From assembly GCA_963576475.1 (NCBI GenBank), contig OY754977.1, positions 11,845,089 to 11,909,088 of the forward strand: 64,000 bases of DNA, in the 5' to 3' direction. The notes beneath the pieces are model-generated. The model did not search any database. It had not been told where the DNA came from and saw nothing but the letters and a program-made list of their open reading frames with translations. This DNA is from Molanna angustata (lineage: Eukaryota; Arthropoda; Insecta; Trichoptera; Molannidae). This document shows, piece after piece, positions 21,943 to 32,655 of the stretch. The position numbers and the translations under genes were made by a program. Position 1 is the stretch's first letter, and each line of letters begins with the position of its first letter.

Positions 21943-22995
21943 ATGGACTGCTACAAGTGTAAAAACCACATCTCTCCCAAGAAAAGCTTGAAATGTAGCA
22001 GATGTTACTGCACTTATCACCATAGCTGTATGGGGACCTCAATGGAAAACTTTAAAAAAATGAGTAAAATGTACAGGGACCAATGGAAATGTAAAGACTG
22101 TCAGGAAAAAGATCCTAGATCTCAATCACCCTCTGCTACGTCCTCTAAGGCTGTCTCCATGACTCCCTCCTTACCTAAAACAGCCTTAACAATAAATAAA
22201 AATACAAATGACACTGAAACAAACAAAGAAAACTTCTTACAACAGTTTTACACGGAATTTCAAGAGTATAAAAATATTATTAACGCGTATCATTCTAAAA
22301 TTGAAACATATATCGAAAAACAGGAAGAAATCAGAAAGGAAAATGTGGAAATGAAAAGGTCAATAGAATTCCTTTCTGCTAATCAGAAAGACTTGAATGA
22401 GAGTGTTAAAGAATTAACAATGAACAATAAAAATATATGCACTAAAATTAATAATCTTGAAAATACAGTAGCCATCCTGCAGGCAAAGGTACGGGACATG
22501 GAACAACAGAAGCGATCATGTAACCTTGAGCTAAAGGGGATACCGGAACGAAGCAATGAGGATCTCACAACAATAGTACAGAGTATCGGAGACGTGACTA
22601 AGTGTGAGGTCACATCTCAAGACATTTTCTCAATTTTCCGTGTTCTGGGAAAAAAATCTGAATCCAAACCTAGACCGATTATAGTGAAATTCCACAGTCA
22701 AATCCTTCGCAATAAATTTTTAATCGCTGTGAAAAAACATAATAAGATCTTTTCTGAACCTAGCTTGAAGTTAAAGACATCAGATTTAAATATGGGACTT
22801 ACTCCGTCTCCCATATATGTAAATGAGCACCTCTCAGCACCTACAAAACAACTATTAATGGCGGCGAAGAAGACAGCAAAGGAAAAATCATATAAATACG
22901 CATGGGTCAGTCATGGGCGTGTCTTTGTTAAGAAAAATGACGATGCTCTTGCGATTTTTGTCACCCACGAGTCCTTTCTCTCAACCCTTGCATGA
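21943..22995 (+). CDS. LINE ORF1 protein (PHD-type finger, coiled coil)
   Basis: A 350-aa RNA-binding ORF1 protein of a non-LTR retrotransposon. Residues 1-55 form a Cys/His-rich zinc finger of PHD type (MDCYKCKNHI, then LKCSRCYCTYHHSCMG, then WKCKDCQ). Residues about 95-200 are charged, heptad-like and probably coiled coil. The C-terminal third contains LELKGIPERSNEDLTTI and KPRPIIVKF, common in ORF1 proteins of insect CR1/Jockey-group elements. The start ATG at 21943 has A at -3. It stops 620 bp before ORF2. Confidence 0.85.
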   Translation: MDCYKCKNHISPKKSLKCSRCYCTYHHSCMGTSMENFKKMSKMYRDQWKCKDCQEKDPRSQSPSATSSKAVSMTPSLPKTALTINKNTNDTETNKENFLQQFYTEFQEYKNIINAYHSKIETYIEKQEEIRKENVEMKRSIEFLSANQKDLNESVKELTMNNKNICTKINNLENTVAILQAKVRDMEQQKRSCNLELKGIPERSNEDLTTIVQSIGDVTKCEVTSQDIFSIFRVLGKKSESKPRPIIVKFHSQILRNKFLIAVKKHNKIFSEPSLKLKTSDLNMGLTPSPIYVNEHLSAPTKQLLMAAKKTAKEKSYKYAWVSHGRVFVKKNDDALAIFVTHESFLSTLA

Positions 22996-23614
22996 CTGCT
23001 TCTCCACTATAATGGCAAACACACACATACCTATCATTCTTTAACTCTGTATGATTTATGTAATTGCATATTCACCTTGCATATTGTCAATTTTATATCA
23101 TTGTATTCATATGAACTGTGTATCTGCACCCTTATAACATTGTATGTATTTGAACCACATATCTTCACTTACATAAACATTGCAAATGAACTACATAACC
23201 TAATCTTAAATTCGATTTGTTATGTAATATTGCTTCTAGTTATTCTATCTAGTGAAATTTCTAATTATTTATTTATAAATGTGTATATCTGCAGTTCTAT
23301 AACCTCGTATGCACGTGTTCTCACTTATATACAATATCATTTTTTTTCTATTTGCTTCATAATTTTGCTTGTATTTGTTCTACCTAATGAAATATGTAAT
23401 TGTTTATTTATAAATGTAATTAACATTCTTGGGAATGCTTGCAATGTGATCAACAGCATACTCTTATTAATTTATTACATGTATTATAAAAATCTCTCGC
23501 ATTATATTAGTGTTGGTCAGAGTTTTTGGTTGGAGGACGATTCCCTGCTCAGAGCTTCTCGGTTGGAGTCAGTTACGGCGCACAGCAAGGTCTTGATAGC
23601 AATATATATTTACC
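22996..23614 (+). other. LINE inter-ORF spacer
   Basis: An unusually long spacer of 619 bp. It contains loosely repeated segments of roughly 120 bp (for example ATTATTTATTTATAAATGTG at 23264 and TTGTTTATTTATAAATGTAA at 23400). A hydrophobic open frame runs through it from 23077 to 23640 but lacks an ATG at its start. Confidence 0.5.
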
Positions 23615-26578
23615 ATGTTCGACAAAGAAATGTTAAATAACTTTCTTCACTCAAATGAGGTAGAAACCTCAGACATAAAATTATGTCATAATGAACTTTC
23701 AGGTAAATCTGCTCTTAAGATGTTGACTCTGAACATACGAAGTATTAACAAAAATTTTGATGAACTCCTGTTGATTCTAGATGACATAAAAGTTAATTTT
23801 GACTTAATTGTACTAACTGAATGTCGACTTAATGACATTTCTGTAACCAAAAGCCTTTCGGGTTATGTCCCGATACACACCAAAATCAACAAAATGCAAA
23901 ATGATGGTGTAGTAATGTATATTAAAAACGACATTCCATTTAGTACTAATGAAATAGAATTGCCTGGAGCTAATTGTATCACCGTTTGCCTTAAAAATAA
24001 TGTTAGAGTAATAGGAATATATAGATCACCATCAATACAAAATTTGACAATTTTCTTGAATTCCCTTGATAGAATACTTTCACTATATCGTAATGAACAA
24101 AACTTAATTCTGACTGGAGATCTGAACATAAATATCCTGAATAACAACAAACATAACCAAGCAGACGATTACCTAGACTTACTGACTTCCCATGGACTTA
24201 AGTCACTAATTAATAGCCCTACTCGTGTAACTCTCACGTCAAAAAGCTGTATTGACCATATTATGTGCAGGTCAAATAAATCTTGCAACCCCATCATATA
24301 CCAGAACACTGCCACGGATCACTACACCTTATTCCTCAAACTGAGAGACGGTGAAAAGTATTCTTACAAAAAGAAAAACCTCACAAAAAGAAAAACTGAC
24401 TATGACTCACTTGAAAATTCCCTTAAATCAGAAAATTGGCTTTCTGTTTATAGCAACTCAGACACAAATTTAAAATTTCAAGCTTTTCTAGCTATTTTCA
24501 CAAAACATATTAATAATAGTTCAGAAACTATTATTAACAAATGTTCACATAAATATAAAAAGATTAAACCATGGATTACAAACGGCCTCCTCCTTTGCAT
24601 ACATAGAAGAGACCGAATGCATAAAGCTAGTAAAAACTCGAACAGCCCTATTCAATATCAAAATTACTTGAAGTATAGGAATCTATGCAACAAGTTAATC
24701 AAATCCACGAAAGAAAGATACTACAAACAAAAAATAAACGAAAACAAATCGGACTTTAAAAAAACGTGGAATCTTATTAGAGAGGCTACAAATACTCAAT
24801 TATCTCTAAACACCATTGAGGAACTCAAAACTAATGATACCATTATAAGTTTGCAAAAAGAACCTCAAAAAGTCGTTGATGTAATTAATGATTACTTTGT
24901 TGGTGTTGGGTCAAGGTTGGCCTCCCAAATAAATTCAAATGATAATGACAGTAATGTAGAGGATCAACATTCTACTGCCCTTTCCGGACCTAACTTATAT
25001 CTGACTCCAACTAACGAAGATGAATTAATTAAAAATATTAACGGGCTATGTAACAAATCATCTGTCGGTATTGATGAGATTAGTACAGACATAATAAAAT
25101 CCTCTAAATATTTAATTGCCTCCCCACTAATGCATATAATCAACCACAGCTTTACTCAAGGTATTTTTCCAAATGCGTTAAAATGTGCAATCATTAAACC
25201 CATTTTTAAAAAAGGCGATAAACTTGATATATCTAACTATCGACCTATCTCGCTCCTTACGATCTTCACCAAAATATTCGAAAGAATTGTAAAGCAGAGA
25301 TTAATTGATTATTTAATAAAACATAATATCTTGTCTAAAAATCAATACGGCTTCAGAGAGAATATGAATACAAGTGACGCCATATTGGCAGTAACTGATT
25401 ATGTTACCAATAATACTGATAATGGATTCAAGTGCCTTGCTGTGTTTCTTGATCTTGCTAAGGCATTTGATACTGTTTCACACAATAGATTACTCGATAA
25501 ATTGTCGCGTGTTGGTTTTGTAGGCGTGACCCATGATTGGTTTAAAAGTTACCTTTCTGAAAGATCACAGGTGGTCTCGCTTGAGGGTTTCAAAAGTACA
25601 CCGAAATCTATTACCTATGGGGTTCCTCAAGGAAGTGTTCTTGGGCCTATATTATTTCTCCTTTACGTGAATGAAATGTGTAACTTGCCATTGGAGGGCC
25701 AAGTTATAGCTTTTGCAGATGATACTGCACTACTGTTCAAGACTAAAACATGGCAGAATACTTTTAAGCTAGCCGAAATCGGCATAAGAACTGTTAAAAA
25801 ATGGCTTGATCATAACTTACTATCCTTGAATGTTTCCAAAACTAAGTTCTTAACTTTTAGTCCCACGGAGGCTGGTCAACCCAAAACAAATCCCGAACTT
25901 AAACTCCGAATTCATAGCTGTCACTCAGTTGATCTGTGTAATTGCACATGTCTTACAAAAACGAACACTATAAAGTACCTGGGAGTTATAATAGATAATA
26001 AACTCTGCTGGCGAGACCATATTCATGATCTTTCTAATAGGATAAGAAGGTTGGGCCACCTATATAAGACCCTTCGAAATATTTTGGACAGATCAACTAT
26101 GAAAACTGTGTATTATTCCCTCACACAATCAGTTTTATCATATGGAATTGTAGGATGGGGAGGATGCGTTAAATCAATCATGGATCCGCTTAAAAAGGCA
26201 CAAAAATGTTTACTGCGTATTATAAACAAAAGAGCGAGATCATTTCCTTCAGATGATTTGTTCAGAATGTTTGACGTACTTGACCCGAGACAGCTGTACC
26301 TCAAAGCTGCACTTGTACATTTCCATAAAAACATAACCTTACACAACAGATCCCAACAAACACGAACCACTAGACATGCAAATAACATTAACTATACTGT
26401 ACCAATTATGAAGACCTCATTTGGACAAAGACAGTTTAATTTTATTGCCCCTCGTATATTTAATAAACTAGACAATGACATAAAGAAAACACCACATCAC
26501 AATTCCTTTAAAATTCATATAAAAAAATGGCTGATTTCCTCAGGCAGGCTCTATGCTGAGGGGGTTGTCCATCCTTAA
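23615..26578 (+). CDS. LINE ORF2 protein: endonuclease and reverse transcriptase
   Basis: A 987-aa polyprotein that nicks target DNA and reverse-transcribes element RNA. An apurinic-type endonuclease occupies about residues 30-240: TLNIRSINKNFDEL, LTECRL, LTGDLNINIL, SCIDHIMCR and ATDHYTL supply the usual N, E, D-N, D-H and D-H residues. The reverse transcriptase lies at about 490-770: KGDKLDISNYRPISLL, AFDTVSHNRL, GVPQGSVLGPILF and the catalytic FADDTALLF near residue 699. The C-terminal 200 residues are the usual connection region. The ORF is intact, starting at ACCATGT. Together with intact ORF1 this makes a potentially active copy. Confidence 0.93.
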   Translation: MFDKEMLNNFLHSNEVETSDIKLCHNELSGKSALKMLTLNIRSINKNFDELLLILDDIKVNFDLIVLTECRLNDISVTKSLSGYVPIHTKINKMQNDGVVMYIKNDIPFSTNEIELPGANCITVCLKNNVRVIGIYRSPSIQNLTIFLNSLDRILSLYRNEQNLILTGDLNINILNNNKHNQADDYLDLLTSHGLKSLINSPTRVTLTSKSCIDHIMCRSNKSCNPIIYQNTATDHYTLFLKLRDGEKYSYKKKNLTKRKTDYDSLENSLKSENWLSVYSNSDTNLKFQAFLAIFTKHINNSSETIINKCSHKYKKIKPWITNGLLLCIHRRDRMHKASKNSNSPIQYQNYLKYRNLCNKLIKSTKERYYKQKINENKSDFKKTWNLIREATNTQLSLNTIEELKTNDTIISLQKEPQKVVDVINDYFVGVGSRLASQINSNDNDSNVEDQHSTALSGPNLYLTPTNEDELIKNINGLCNKSSVGIDEISTDIIKSSKYLIASPLMHIINHSFTQGIFPNALKCAIIKPIFKKGDKLDISNYRPISLLTIFTKIFERIVKQRLIDYLIKHNILSKNQYGFRENMNTSDAILAVTDYVTNNTDNGFKCLAVFLDLAKAFDTVSHNRLLDKLSRVGFVGVTHDWFKSYLSERSQVVSLEGFKSTPKSITYGVPQGSVLGPILFLLYVNEMCNLPLEGQVIAFADDTALLFKTKTWQNTFKLAEIGIRTVKKWLDHNLLSLNVSKTKFLTFSPTEAGQPKTNPELKLRIHSCHSVDLCNCTCLTKTNTIKYLGVIIDNKLCWRDHIHDLSNRIRRLGHLYKTLRNILDRSTMKTVYYSLTQSVLSYGIVGWGGCVKSIMDPLKKAQKCLLRIINKRARSFPSDDLFRMFDVLDPRQLYLKAALVHFHKNITLHNRSQQTRTTRHANNINYTVPIMKTSFGQRQFNFIAPRIFNKLDNDIKKTPHHNSFKIHIKKWLISSGRLYAEGVVHP

Positions 26579-26878
26579 CATCTGACTTATTCACTTTATT
26601 CCTATATTTCCTTTCTTCTTAATCATTTCTTTATTTAATCTAAAACTGTACATCTTACTCTTTTGTAATCATTTTCTTATAACTACTTGATTGTAACATT
26701 TGTGCACTTTATATATTTTGTATCCTCTATATGTAAATAATTTGTATACCTTATTGTGTAAAAGTAACAGCCCCAGAACAGGTTTTGCCTAGTGGGGCGT
26801 TACTTACTTAACCTACATAAGGTAAAAATGTCTTTGTATTAACAATAAATAAATAAATAAAAAAATAAATAAATAAAT
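26579..26878 (+). other. LINE 3' UTR and (TAAA)n tail
   Basis: The 3' UTR includes GGGGCGTTACTTACTTAACC and ends in AATAAATAAATAAATAAA-type repeats from about 26845 to 26878. Tandem microsatellite tails are typical of CR1/Jockey-group LINEs. Confidence 0.7.
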
Positions 26879-27379
26879 ATGCGGCTCTTTGGAACGGCTC
26901 CGTCGGATGCTTCATGCTCCGACTTAATATACCTGATGAGAAACACGTATCGCAACATTTTAGATGTCGGAGTGATTTTCGGAAATTTTACGTTCACGTC
27001 GCTTAAAGAAAAAGTAATGATGATTGATTTCCCCCGACAATCGTTGTTTCAGCCAGTTGCCGAACGTAATCATGAAAATAGGAATACCCAACGTGACAAT
27101 TCGTGCGAAAGCGGTAATAACTATAATACCTCAACGTACCGGCAGGATAATTATAATATACGTCCAAACAACCGTAATGCGAATTCGCGCCCTAATAATA
27201 ATAACCCAGTAAATAACAGAAAACAGTTACCAAAATGTCAATTTTGCCCTGGTCGTCATTTTAATAAAGATTGCGTGGAAAGAAACGAGTTTATCGCATC
27301 GGCATCGGGAAACGCTCGCCGCCCCGACAGGAACACAAATTACGGACCTCGACCTGTCGCGGGCTCCCGAAGAAATTAA
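26879..27379 (+). pseudogene. Gypsy copy A gag, 3' part after LINE
   Basis: The continuation of Gag interrupted at 21158: MRLFGTAPSDASC onward matches copy B residue for residue with few changes. It is Asn/Arg-rich and ends with a zinc knuckle C-x2-C-x3-H-x4-C (CQFCPGRHFNKDC) before TAA at 27377-27379. It overlaps the pol frame (27271 onward) in the -1 frame. Confidence 0.88.
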
Positions 27380-30300
27380 ACCTGCGTTCCACCAGGTTAA
27401 CAAACGTGGAACTGGCGCCCTGTACTGATAATGAGAATGCTATTAATATGATTGAGTCTGTTGATGAAGTAATTGTAGAAAGAGACGATCAAAGATCTGA
27501 AGGTTTTACTGTGATGGTGGTAGAAGCTGATGTGCATAGAGAGGATGATAGCATTGAGACCGTGGAGGCTAATAATGAAAAGATTGAATATGTTGATGAA
27601 GTAATGGTAGAAATAGGCGATCAAAACTCTGTAGGTTTTACTGAGATGGTGGTAGAGGCTGATGTGCATAGAGAAGATGATGAGGATAGCATTGAAACCA
27701 CGGAGGCTAATAATGAGAAGGCAGGTTACATACGAGATAGTTCGAAATTCGCGTCGGAGGTAGAGTTGGTAGATATGTTGAACGATAGGGAGTTGATAGT
27801 TGCGTCAGGTACGTCGGATGATGAGAAGCTGGTAGTTGCGTCAGAGGAGTTCGAAGAAAGGAAACCGGTTGTCGCGCCGGATCACAAGTTAGGTACTGCA
27901 GTAGTTGCGCTGGGTAGTAATGAGATGGCGAAAGTGATGAGTAGGTACGAAGAGGAGTACAGTGACGGAATTTGCGAACTAGAACATAAAGTAGACGGTG
28001 TATGTGCGATTGGTAAAGTTAGCCTCCCACGGATAAGCGTGACGATCGATGATCGTCTCTATGTAGCGTTAGTAGACTCTGCCGCCTCTCACAGTTTAAT
28101 TCGTGCAGATTTAGTACACAAGTGTAGAAGAAAATTTTGTGACGTAAAGAGTTTAAATCTTGCACATGCTTCGGCCAAAATGACGGTAGTAGCGAAAGCT
28201 GAAATAGACTGCTCGATAGCAGACGTTATAATAAAAAACGAATTTTTAGTAGTCGACGGTCTCCGAGATGACGTAATATTAGGTATAGATTGGTTAATAG
28301 CGGAACACGGCGTGATTGATTTTATTCGTGGAGCGTTGTATTTCGGCAAGAAGGAAAGAATTACGGCATATTTTCATTCGACGAAGCGTCAACCAAATTT
28401 AACTAACGTACAGTTACCAAATATTACGAACGACTTATCTAATGCGAAAAAAAATGAATTACATAAAATATTGCGAGAATTTAATGCTTTATTTACCCCA
28501 TATGCAGGCCCTGCTCGCTTGCAGCCGCACGTTATCCGGCTGAAAGATGAGACACCCATTCGTATCCCACCGTACCGTTTATCAGACGCTAAGAAACGTA
28601 ATTTACATAAACAAATCGAAGAAATGTTAACTGATGACGTAATCGAAGCGAGTAGATCTCCGTATTGTTTTCCTATCGTGATGGCTCCGAAAAAGGGAGA
28701 TAATGATTATCGTATCTGTGTAGACTTCCGTCGGTTAAATGACGTCACTGAGGGCGAGGTCTCCACTTTACCGGTCATCCACGAAACATTAAAGGATCTC
28801 GGAAACGCAAGGATATTTTCCACGTTAGATTTAACAAAGGGGTATTGGCAAGTGCCTCTCGATCCTGCTTCTAAACCATATACGGCATTTTCTACTCCTG
28901 ACGGTGCGTTATATCAATTTAAGGTTATGCCCTTCGGACTTAAGGGAGCCCCGAGCTGCTTTCAGAAAGCGATGTGTCAGCAGGTTCTTGCCGGTTATCT
29001 AAGAGAATTTTGCATTGTATATATAGACGATATTGTAATCTATTCTTCTGACTGGGAGAGTCATCTTCATCACTTAAGACTGTTTTTTGAAAGGTTAGAT
29101 CAGTTCGGGTTGAGATGCTCGCCTGATAAATGTAAATTAGCCACGTCAGAAATAGAGTATTTGGGACATGTTGTTACTGCGGAAGGAAATTATCCTCAAA
29201 TGTCTCATTGCAAGGAGATCTTCTCTGCACCAGCTCCGCGAACTCGTAAAGAACTACGTGGCTTCTTAGGACTGTGTAATTGGTTACGAGAGTATGTACC
29301 GCGATTCTCTGAGATTGCTGCTCCGTTAACCGATTTATTAAAAGTTAATCGGCCGTATCGGTGGAATAGCCAAGCCGATACCGCTATGCGTAATATTAAG
29401 TTGGCTATGTCACAACCGTTAAAATTGTCACGACCCGATTTTAATCGCGAATTTATTTTACAAACAGACGCGAGTAAGTTAGGTATTGCGGCCGTATTAT
29501 ATCATCCACGCTCTGGCGGAGAACGGGATGTTATATCATATGCGAGTATGCGTTTTTCACCGGCCGAACAAAAATGGCATTCGAATGAGCAGGAAGCGTT
29601 TGCGGCCGTGTGGGCCATTAAAAGATATCGTCCGTATTTAGAAGGACGATCGTTTAAGCTCCGTACGGATAATAAAGCATTAACGTGGTTGAATACGGCG
29701 AAAAATGATAGGGCAAAGCTCATCAGATGGGCACTCCTCTTACAGGAATTTGATTTTACAGTTGAACACTGTCCCGGTCGTAAAAATGAACTCCCTGATG
29801 CGTTATCCCGAAATCCCGAATCGTCCCCAATAGTAACGGAGGCAGACACAAAAGATTTAAGTCGCATGATGTACCCATCAACGGAAACGAATGAGATAAC
29901 GGCACAAGTACATCAAACGGAAGATGAAACGGAGGTGACGGAGGACCAGCCGGACGCGGTTGAGTCATCCGACGATGTTGAGGTAGTAGATGTAAGTCTT
30001 GCGAAAGAAATACGGTTACGACAGAAAAGAGATACCGACGTACAACGACGTATAAATAGGTTGCGTATCTTATTATCTCGACCAAATACACCGACGGCAC
30101 GTCACGAACAACAATATTTACGTGATTATGCGTTATTAGGTGATTATCTTTGGAGAAAATTTGCGGATGATGATATGCGTTTATTTGTACCCCGATCGAT
30201 GGTTTTGAAGGTTATATCTACGTATCATGATAATCGTGTGGCAGGTCATCCCGGAGCTAAAGAAACGACTCGGGCTGCGGCACGCCATTTCTTTTGGCCG

Positions 30301-31236
30301 AACATGCGTACTGACGTTGAGCAATATGTGAGAGCGTGTATGACGTGTGCTCTATCGAGAGCCGTACCGAGTCGTCCTGCGGCCCCATTAGGTAATACTC
30401 ACGTACATAAACCATTTGACGTATGCGCAGTCGATTTGATGGGACCCTATCCTATATCCACACACGGCAAGCGTTTTATTGTAGTAGTTACGGATTTATA
30501 TACACGATGGGTGGAAGCGTTTGCGGTACGATCGAGTAGAGCTCCGATTATAATTAAAATATTAGAAGATGACGTATTCTCTCGTTACGGATATCCAAAA
30601 GCGATCTTGTCGGATAATGCCACTAATTTTAAGAATCGTTTGTGGACCAGCGCACTAGATAGATGGCAATGTTTGCACTGGACAACGGCAGTGTACCATC
30701 TACGAGCGAATATTACGGAACGTAGAAACCAAGAAATTAAGAAAGCGTTGCGTATTTATTTACAAGGTCAACCTCATAATCGTTGGGATGAACATTTACC
30801 GACTATTTTATATGCGTTACGTGGTCGTCGTAATGAGTCAACAGGCGTATCTCCTAGCACGGCATTATTAGGTTACGACATTCCCCGTCCAGGTGAATGG
30901 ATGATTCATTCTCCCGATGGAGATATCTTCCCAACAGCGGGAGCACGTGAGCGTACCCAGTTAGATAACGAAATACGAGCGTCTCAGGAGGAATATCGAC
31001 AACGTTACGCACCTGATAATGATACGGTTTCGAAATACGATATAGGACAGGCTGTATTAATTAGAGAACACCCTCAGTCTGATATGAATACCGGTTTTCA
31101 CGCTGGATTTGCTCCTAAATGGAGTGGTCCGCATCGGATCTTATTGCCCATCGGAAGAGGACACGTTTACTGGGTAGAACGTCGCGGGAAGCCTGTTAAA
31201 GTTCATGCCGATGAGATTCGTTCAGCTCCGGCATAA
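27271..31236 (+). CDS. Gypsy copy A pol polyprotein (PR-RT-RNaseH-IN)
   Basis: An intact 1,321-codon pol frame. It has no ATG at its 5' end, so it is expected to be expressed by -1 frameshift from gag; here gag is cut by the LINE, so it should be silent in its native form. An acidic spacer with an internal duplication precedes protease (LVDSAASHSLIR, D-S-A instead of D-T-G). RT has MPFGLKGAPSCFQ and YIDDIVIY, RNase H has TDASKLGIAAVL, and integrase has an HHCC finger followed by D-D-E (DLMGPYP, LSDNATNF, ITERRNQEIKK). The 3' end abuts a purine tract and the LTR. There is no env ORF. Confidence 0.92.
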   Translation: MRGKKRVYRIGIGKRSPPRQEHKLRTSTCRGLPKKLNLRSTRLTNVELAPCTDNENAINMIESVDEVIVERDDQRSEGFTVMVVEADVHREDDSIETVEANNEKIEYVDEVMVEIGDQNSVGFTEMVVEADVHREDDEDSIETTEANNEKAGYIRDSSKFASEVELVDMLNDRELIVASGTSDDEKLVVASEEFEERKPVVAPDHKLGTAVVALGSNEMAKVMSRYEEEYSDGICELEHKVDGVCAIGKVSLPRISVTIDDRLYVALVDSAASHSLIRADLVHKCRRKFCDVKSLNLAHASAKMTVVAKAEIDCSIADVIIKNEFLVVDGLRDDVILGIDWLIAEHGVIDFIRGALYFGKKERITAYFHSTKRQPNLTNVQLPNITNDLSNAKKNELHKILREFNALFTPYAGPARLQPHVIRLKDETPIRIPPYRLSDAKKRNLHKQIEEMLTDDVIEASRSPYCFPIVMAPKKGDNDYRICVDFRRLNDVTEGEVSTLPVIHETLKDLGNARIFSTLDLTKGYWQVPLDPASKPYTAFSTPDGALYQFKVMPFGLKGAPSCFQKAMCQQVLAGYLREFCIVYIDDIVIYSSDWESHLHHLRLFFERLDQFGLRCSPDKCKLATSEIEYLGHVVTAEGNYPQMSHCKEIFSAPAPRTRKELRGFLGLCNWLREYVPRFSEIAAPLTDLLKVNRPYRWNSQADTAMRNIKLAMSQPLKLSRPDFNREFILQTDASKLGIAAVLYHPRSGGERDVISYASMRFSPAEQKWHSNEQEAFAAVWAIKRYRPYLEGRSFKLRTDNKALTWLNTAKNDRAKLIRWALLLQEFDFTVEHCPGRKNELPDALSRNPESSPIVTEADTKDLSRMMYPSTETNEITAQVHQTEDETEVTEDQPDAVESSDDVEVVDVSLAKEIRLRQKRDTDVQRRINRLRILLSRPNTPTARHEQQYLRDYALLGDYLWRKFADDDMRLFVPRSMVLKVISTYHDNRVAGHPGAKETTRAAARHFFWPNMRTDVEQYVRACMTCALSRAVPSRPAAPLGNTHVHKPFDVCAVDLMGPYPISTHGKRFIVVVTDLYTRWVEAFAVRSSRAPIIIKILEDDVFSRYGYPKAILSDNATNFKNRLWTSALDRWQCLHWTTAVYHLRANITERRNQEIKKALRIYLQGQPHNRWDEHLPTILYALRGRRNESTGVSPSTALLGYDIPRPGEWMIHSPDGDIFPTAGARERTQLDNEIRASQEEYRQRYAPDNDTVSKYDIGQAVLIREHPQSDMNTGFHAGFAPKWSGPHRILLPIGRGHVYWVERRGKPVKVHADEIRSAPA

Positions 31237-31296
31237 TAGTTTTGTCTACTTACATGATGTTTGGTTTCTTTGGTCTTCACATGGTATATCTTGATC

Positions 31297-31312
31297 AAAA
31301 AAGAGGGCCGAT
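31297..31312 (+). promoter_or_regulatory. Gypsy copy A polypurine tract
   Basis: AAAAAAGAGGGCCGAT lies immediately before the 3' LTR; the same bases precede the copy B 3' LTR. Position and composition fit the plus-strand primer site. Confidence 0.65.
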
Positions 31313-32614
31313 TGATATATACATAGGTATTATGATCAAAATATTACCATGGGTTATGGTAGCATAGAAGTCAAACATCTATTATTTTGTTTCAACAAAA
31401 TACCTTGATTCTTGAAAAACTTTCTCTTATAATGGTTTTATCATATTAACGGGTCTTTGGGTCCTTAATGTGTTTAAACAATGCTTATATTTTGTAAATA
31501 TGTCATTTCTAATAATTTTATATTCAATGCATATTCCTGGAACTTTATACTTTCTAACTTGGTAGGTGAAATGGAGGCTTCCTATTGGTAGATGGTAGAA
31601 CGCGCCCCGCCGCGCGGTGGGGTAGCTCCTCCCCCCCTGTCTCCAGCGGTGGACGCGATAGCTGGTTTGAATCAGTATTTGAGTGGACGCTTGGTCGGGA
31701 TAGACGAATTTTAACTCACGCGTACGAAAGATAACTTATATATTTTTTTAAAACAAACGTAGACCGCGAACGTTGAAAGAGAAAATCTTATCTCTGCGAG
31801 GCGTCTGCTTGAAGCTCAGCATTAAATTTCATATTTGCATGGTAGTGCATAAGTGTGTTTCAGGTCCATACATAACCAACGAGGGGTGAATTTAAGATAG
31901 TTTAAGTTAATATTAAAAATAACTTTTAATAATAAAAATAACTTAAATAATCGCATAATAGTGACTAAGTGTGTTTCAGGTCCATACATAACCAACGAGG
32001 GGTGAATTTAAGATAGTTTAAGTTAATATTAAAAATAACTTTTAATAATAAAAATAACTTAAATAATCGCATAATAGTGAATAAGTGTGTTTCAGGTCCA
32101 CATAACCAACGAGGGGTGAATTTAAGATAGTTTTAAGTTATTTTCAATTAATAAAAAGTGATATTATGTAGTGTAAGTGTTTCATCTACAGACCCGTAAC
32201 GAAAGCAGCGGTTGGTAAGATCTTTCTGATTTATTATTATTTGTTTTCTTTGCTCTGAACGTTTCGTTTCGTAATTTATTTTAGCAAGATTGTCATCAAT
32301 ATTACACGTGCATTTCATGTATTTGATTATTCTTTTCAGCACTATTATTCTCTGTTCCACGTGTATTTCCTGTATTTAATAATTCTTTTCAGCGGCCGTC
32401 ATCACTGTTTTTTTCTAATTTATTTTCTTTTTAATTTTACAGCAATTTTTATTAACCGATAATTACTATTACGCGTGTGTTTCTGTCAATTTAAGCATTG
32501 TTTTATTTTATACGCTCAACACGTTCTTTCGTCTCCACCATATTTAATTATTGTATTGACTAGCCGGCATGTAAACACTTTTATCAACGCTCTTCTTTGT
32601 TATATGCGATAACA
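31313..32614 (+). repeat. Gypsy copy A 3' LTR
   Basis: It is nearly identical to the 5' LTR and has the same three-unit 116-bp repeat. By eye the differences are one C fewer in a C-run and two substitutions. AAAT at 32615-32618 completes the target duplication. Confidence 0.92.
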
Positions 32615-32655
32615 AAATAACTGGGTCTTGGAGAGGAGTGATTTGCACATATACC

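Larger units (their letters stand above)
21159..26878 (+). mobile_element. Full-length two-ORF LINE (CR1/Jockey-group, Daphne-like)
   Basis: The element interrupts gypsy copy A gag. Comparison with copy B shows the empty site GGTTCATATGCGG. The left flank ends CATAT at 21158 and the right flank resumes ATGCGG at 26879, so any target duplication is only 2-3 bp. The element has a 5' UTR of about 780 bp, ORF1 (21943-22995), a spacer, ORF2 (23615-26578) and a 300-bp 3' UTR ending in a (TAAA)n tail from about 26845. Both ORFs are intact. It is same-strand with the gypsy element and must be younger than it. Confidence 0.9.
19219..32614 (+). mobile_element. Ty3/gypsy provirus, copy A, interrupted by a LINE
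   Basis: LTRs 19219-20521 and 31313-32614 flank gag and pol. AAAT at 19215-19218 and 32615-32618 is the target duplication. Without the inserted LINE (21159-26878) it is about 7.7 kb, matching copy B at 46968-54420 apart from an extra 116-bp repeat in each LTR. The two LTRs differ by only about three changes over 1.3 kb by eye, so insertion is recent. The order Gag, protease, RT, RNase H, integrase and absence of an env ORF indicate a Ty3/gypsy element without envelope. The clade is not assigned. Confidence 0.93.

Noticed and set aside
23077..23640. 187-codon hydrophobic frame between LINE ORF1 and ORF2
   Set aside because: It starts at TTG, has AT-driven hydrophobic composition, and overlaps the ORF2 start. 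Most likely a chance open frame in a repetitive spacer.
29756..30100. Antisense 114-codon frame in pol (also at 51675-52019)
   Set aside because: A shadow of the pol coding strand; no independent evidence.
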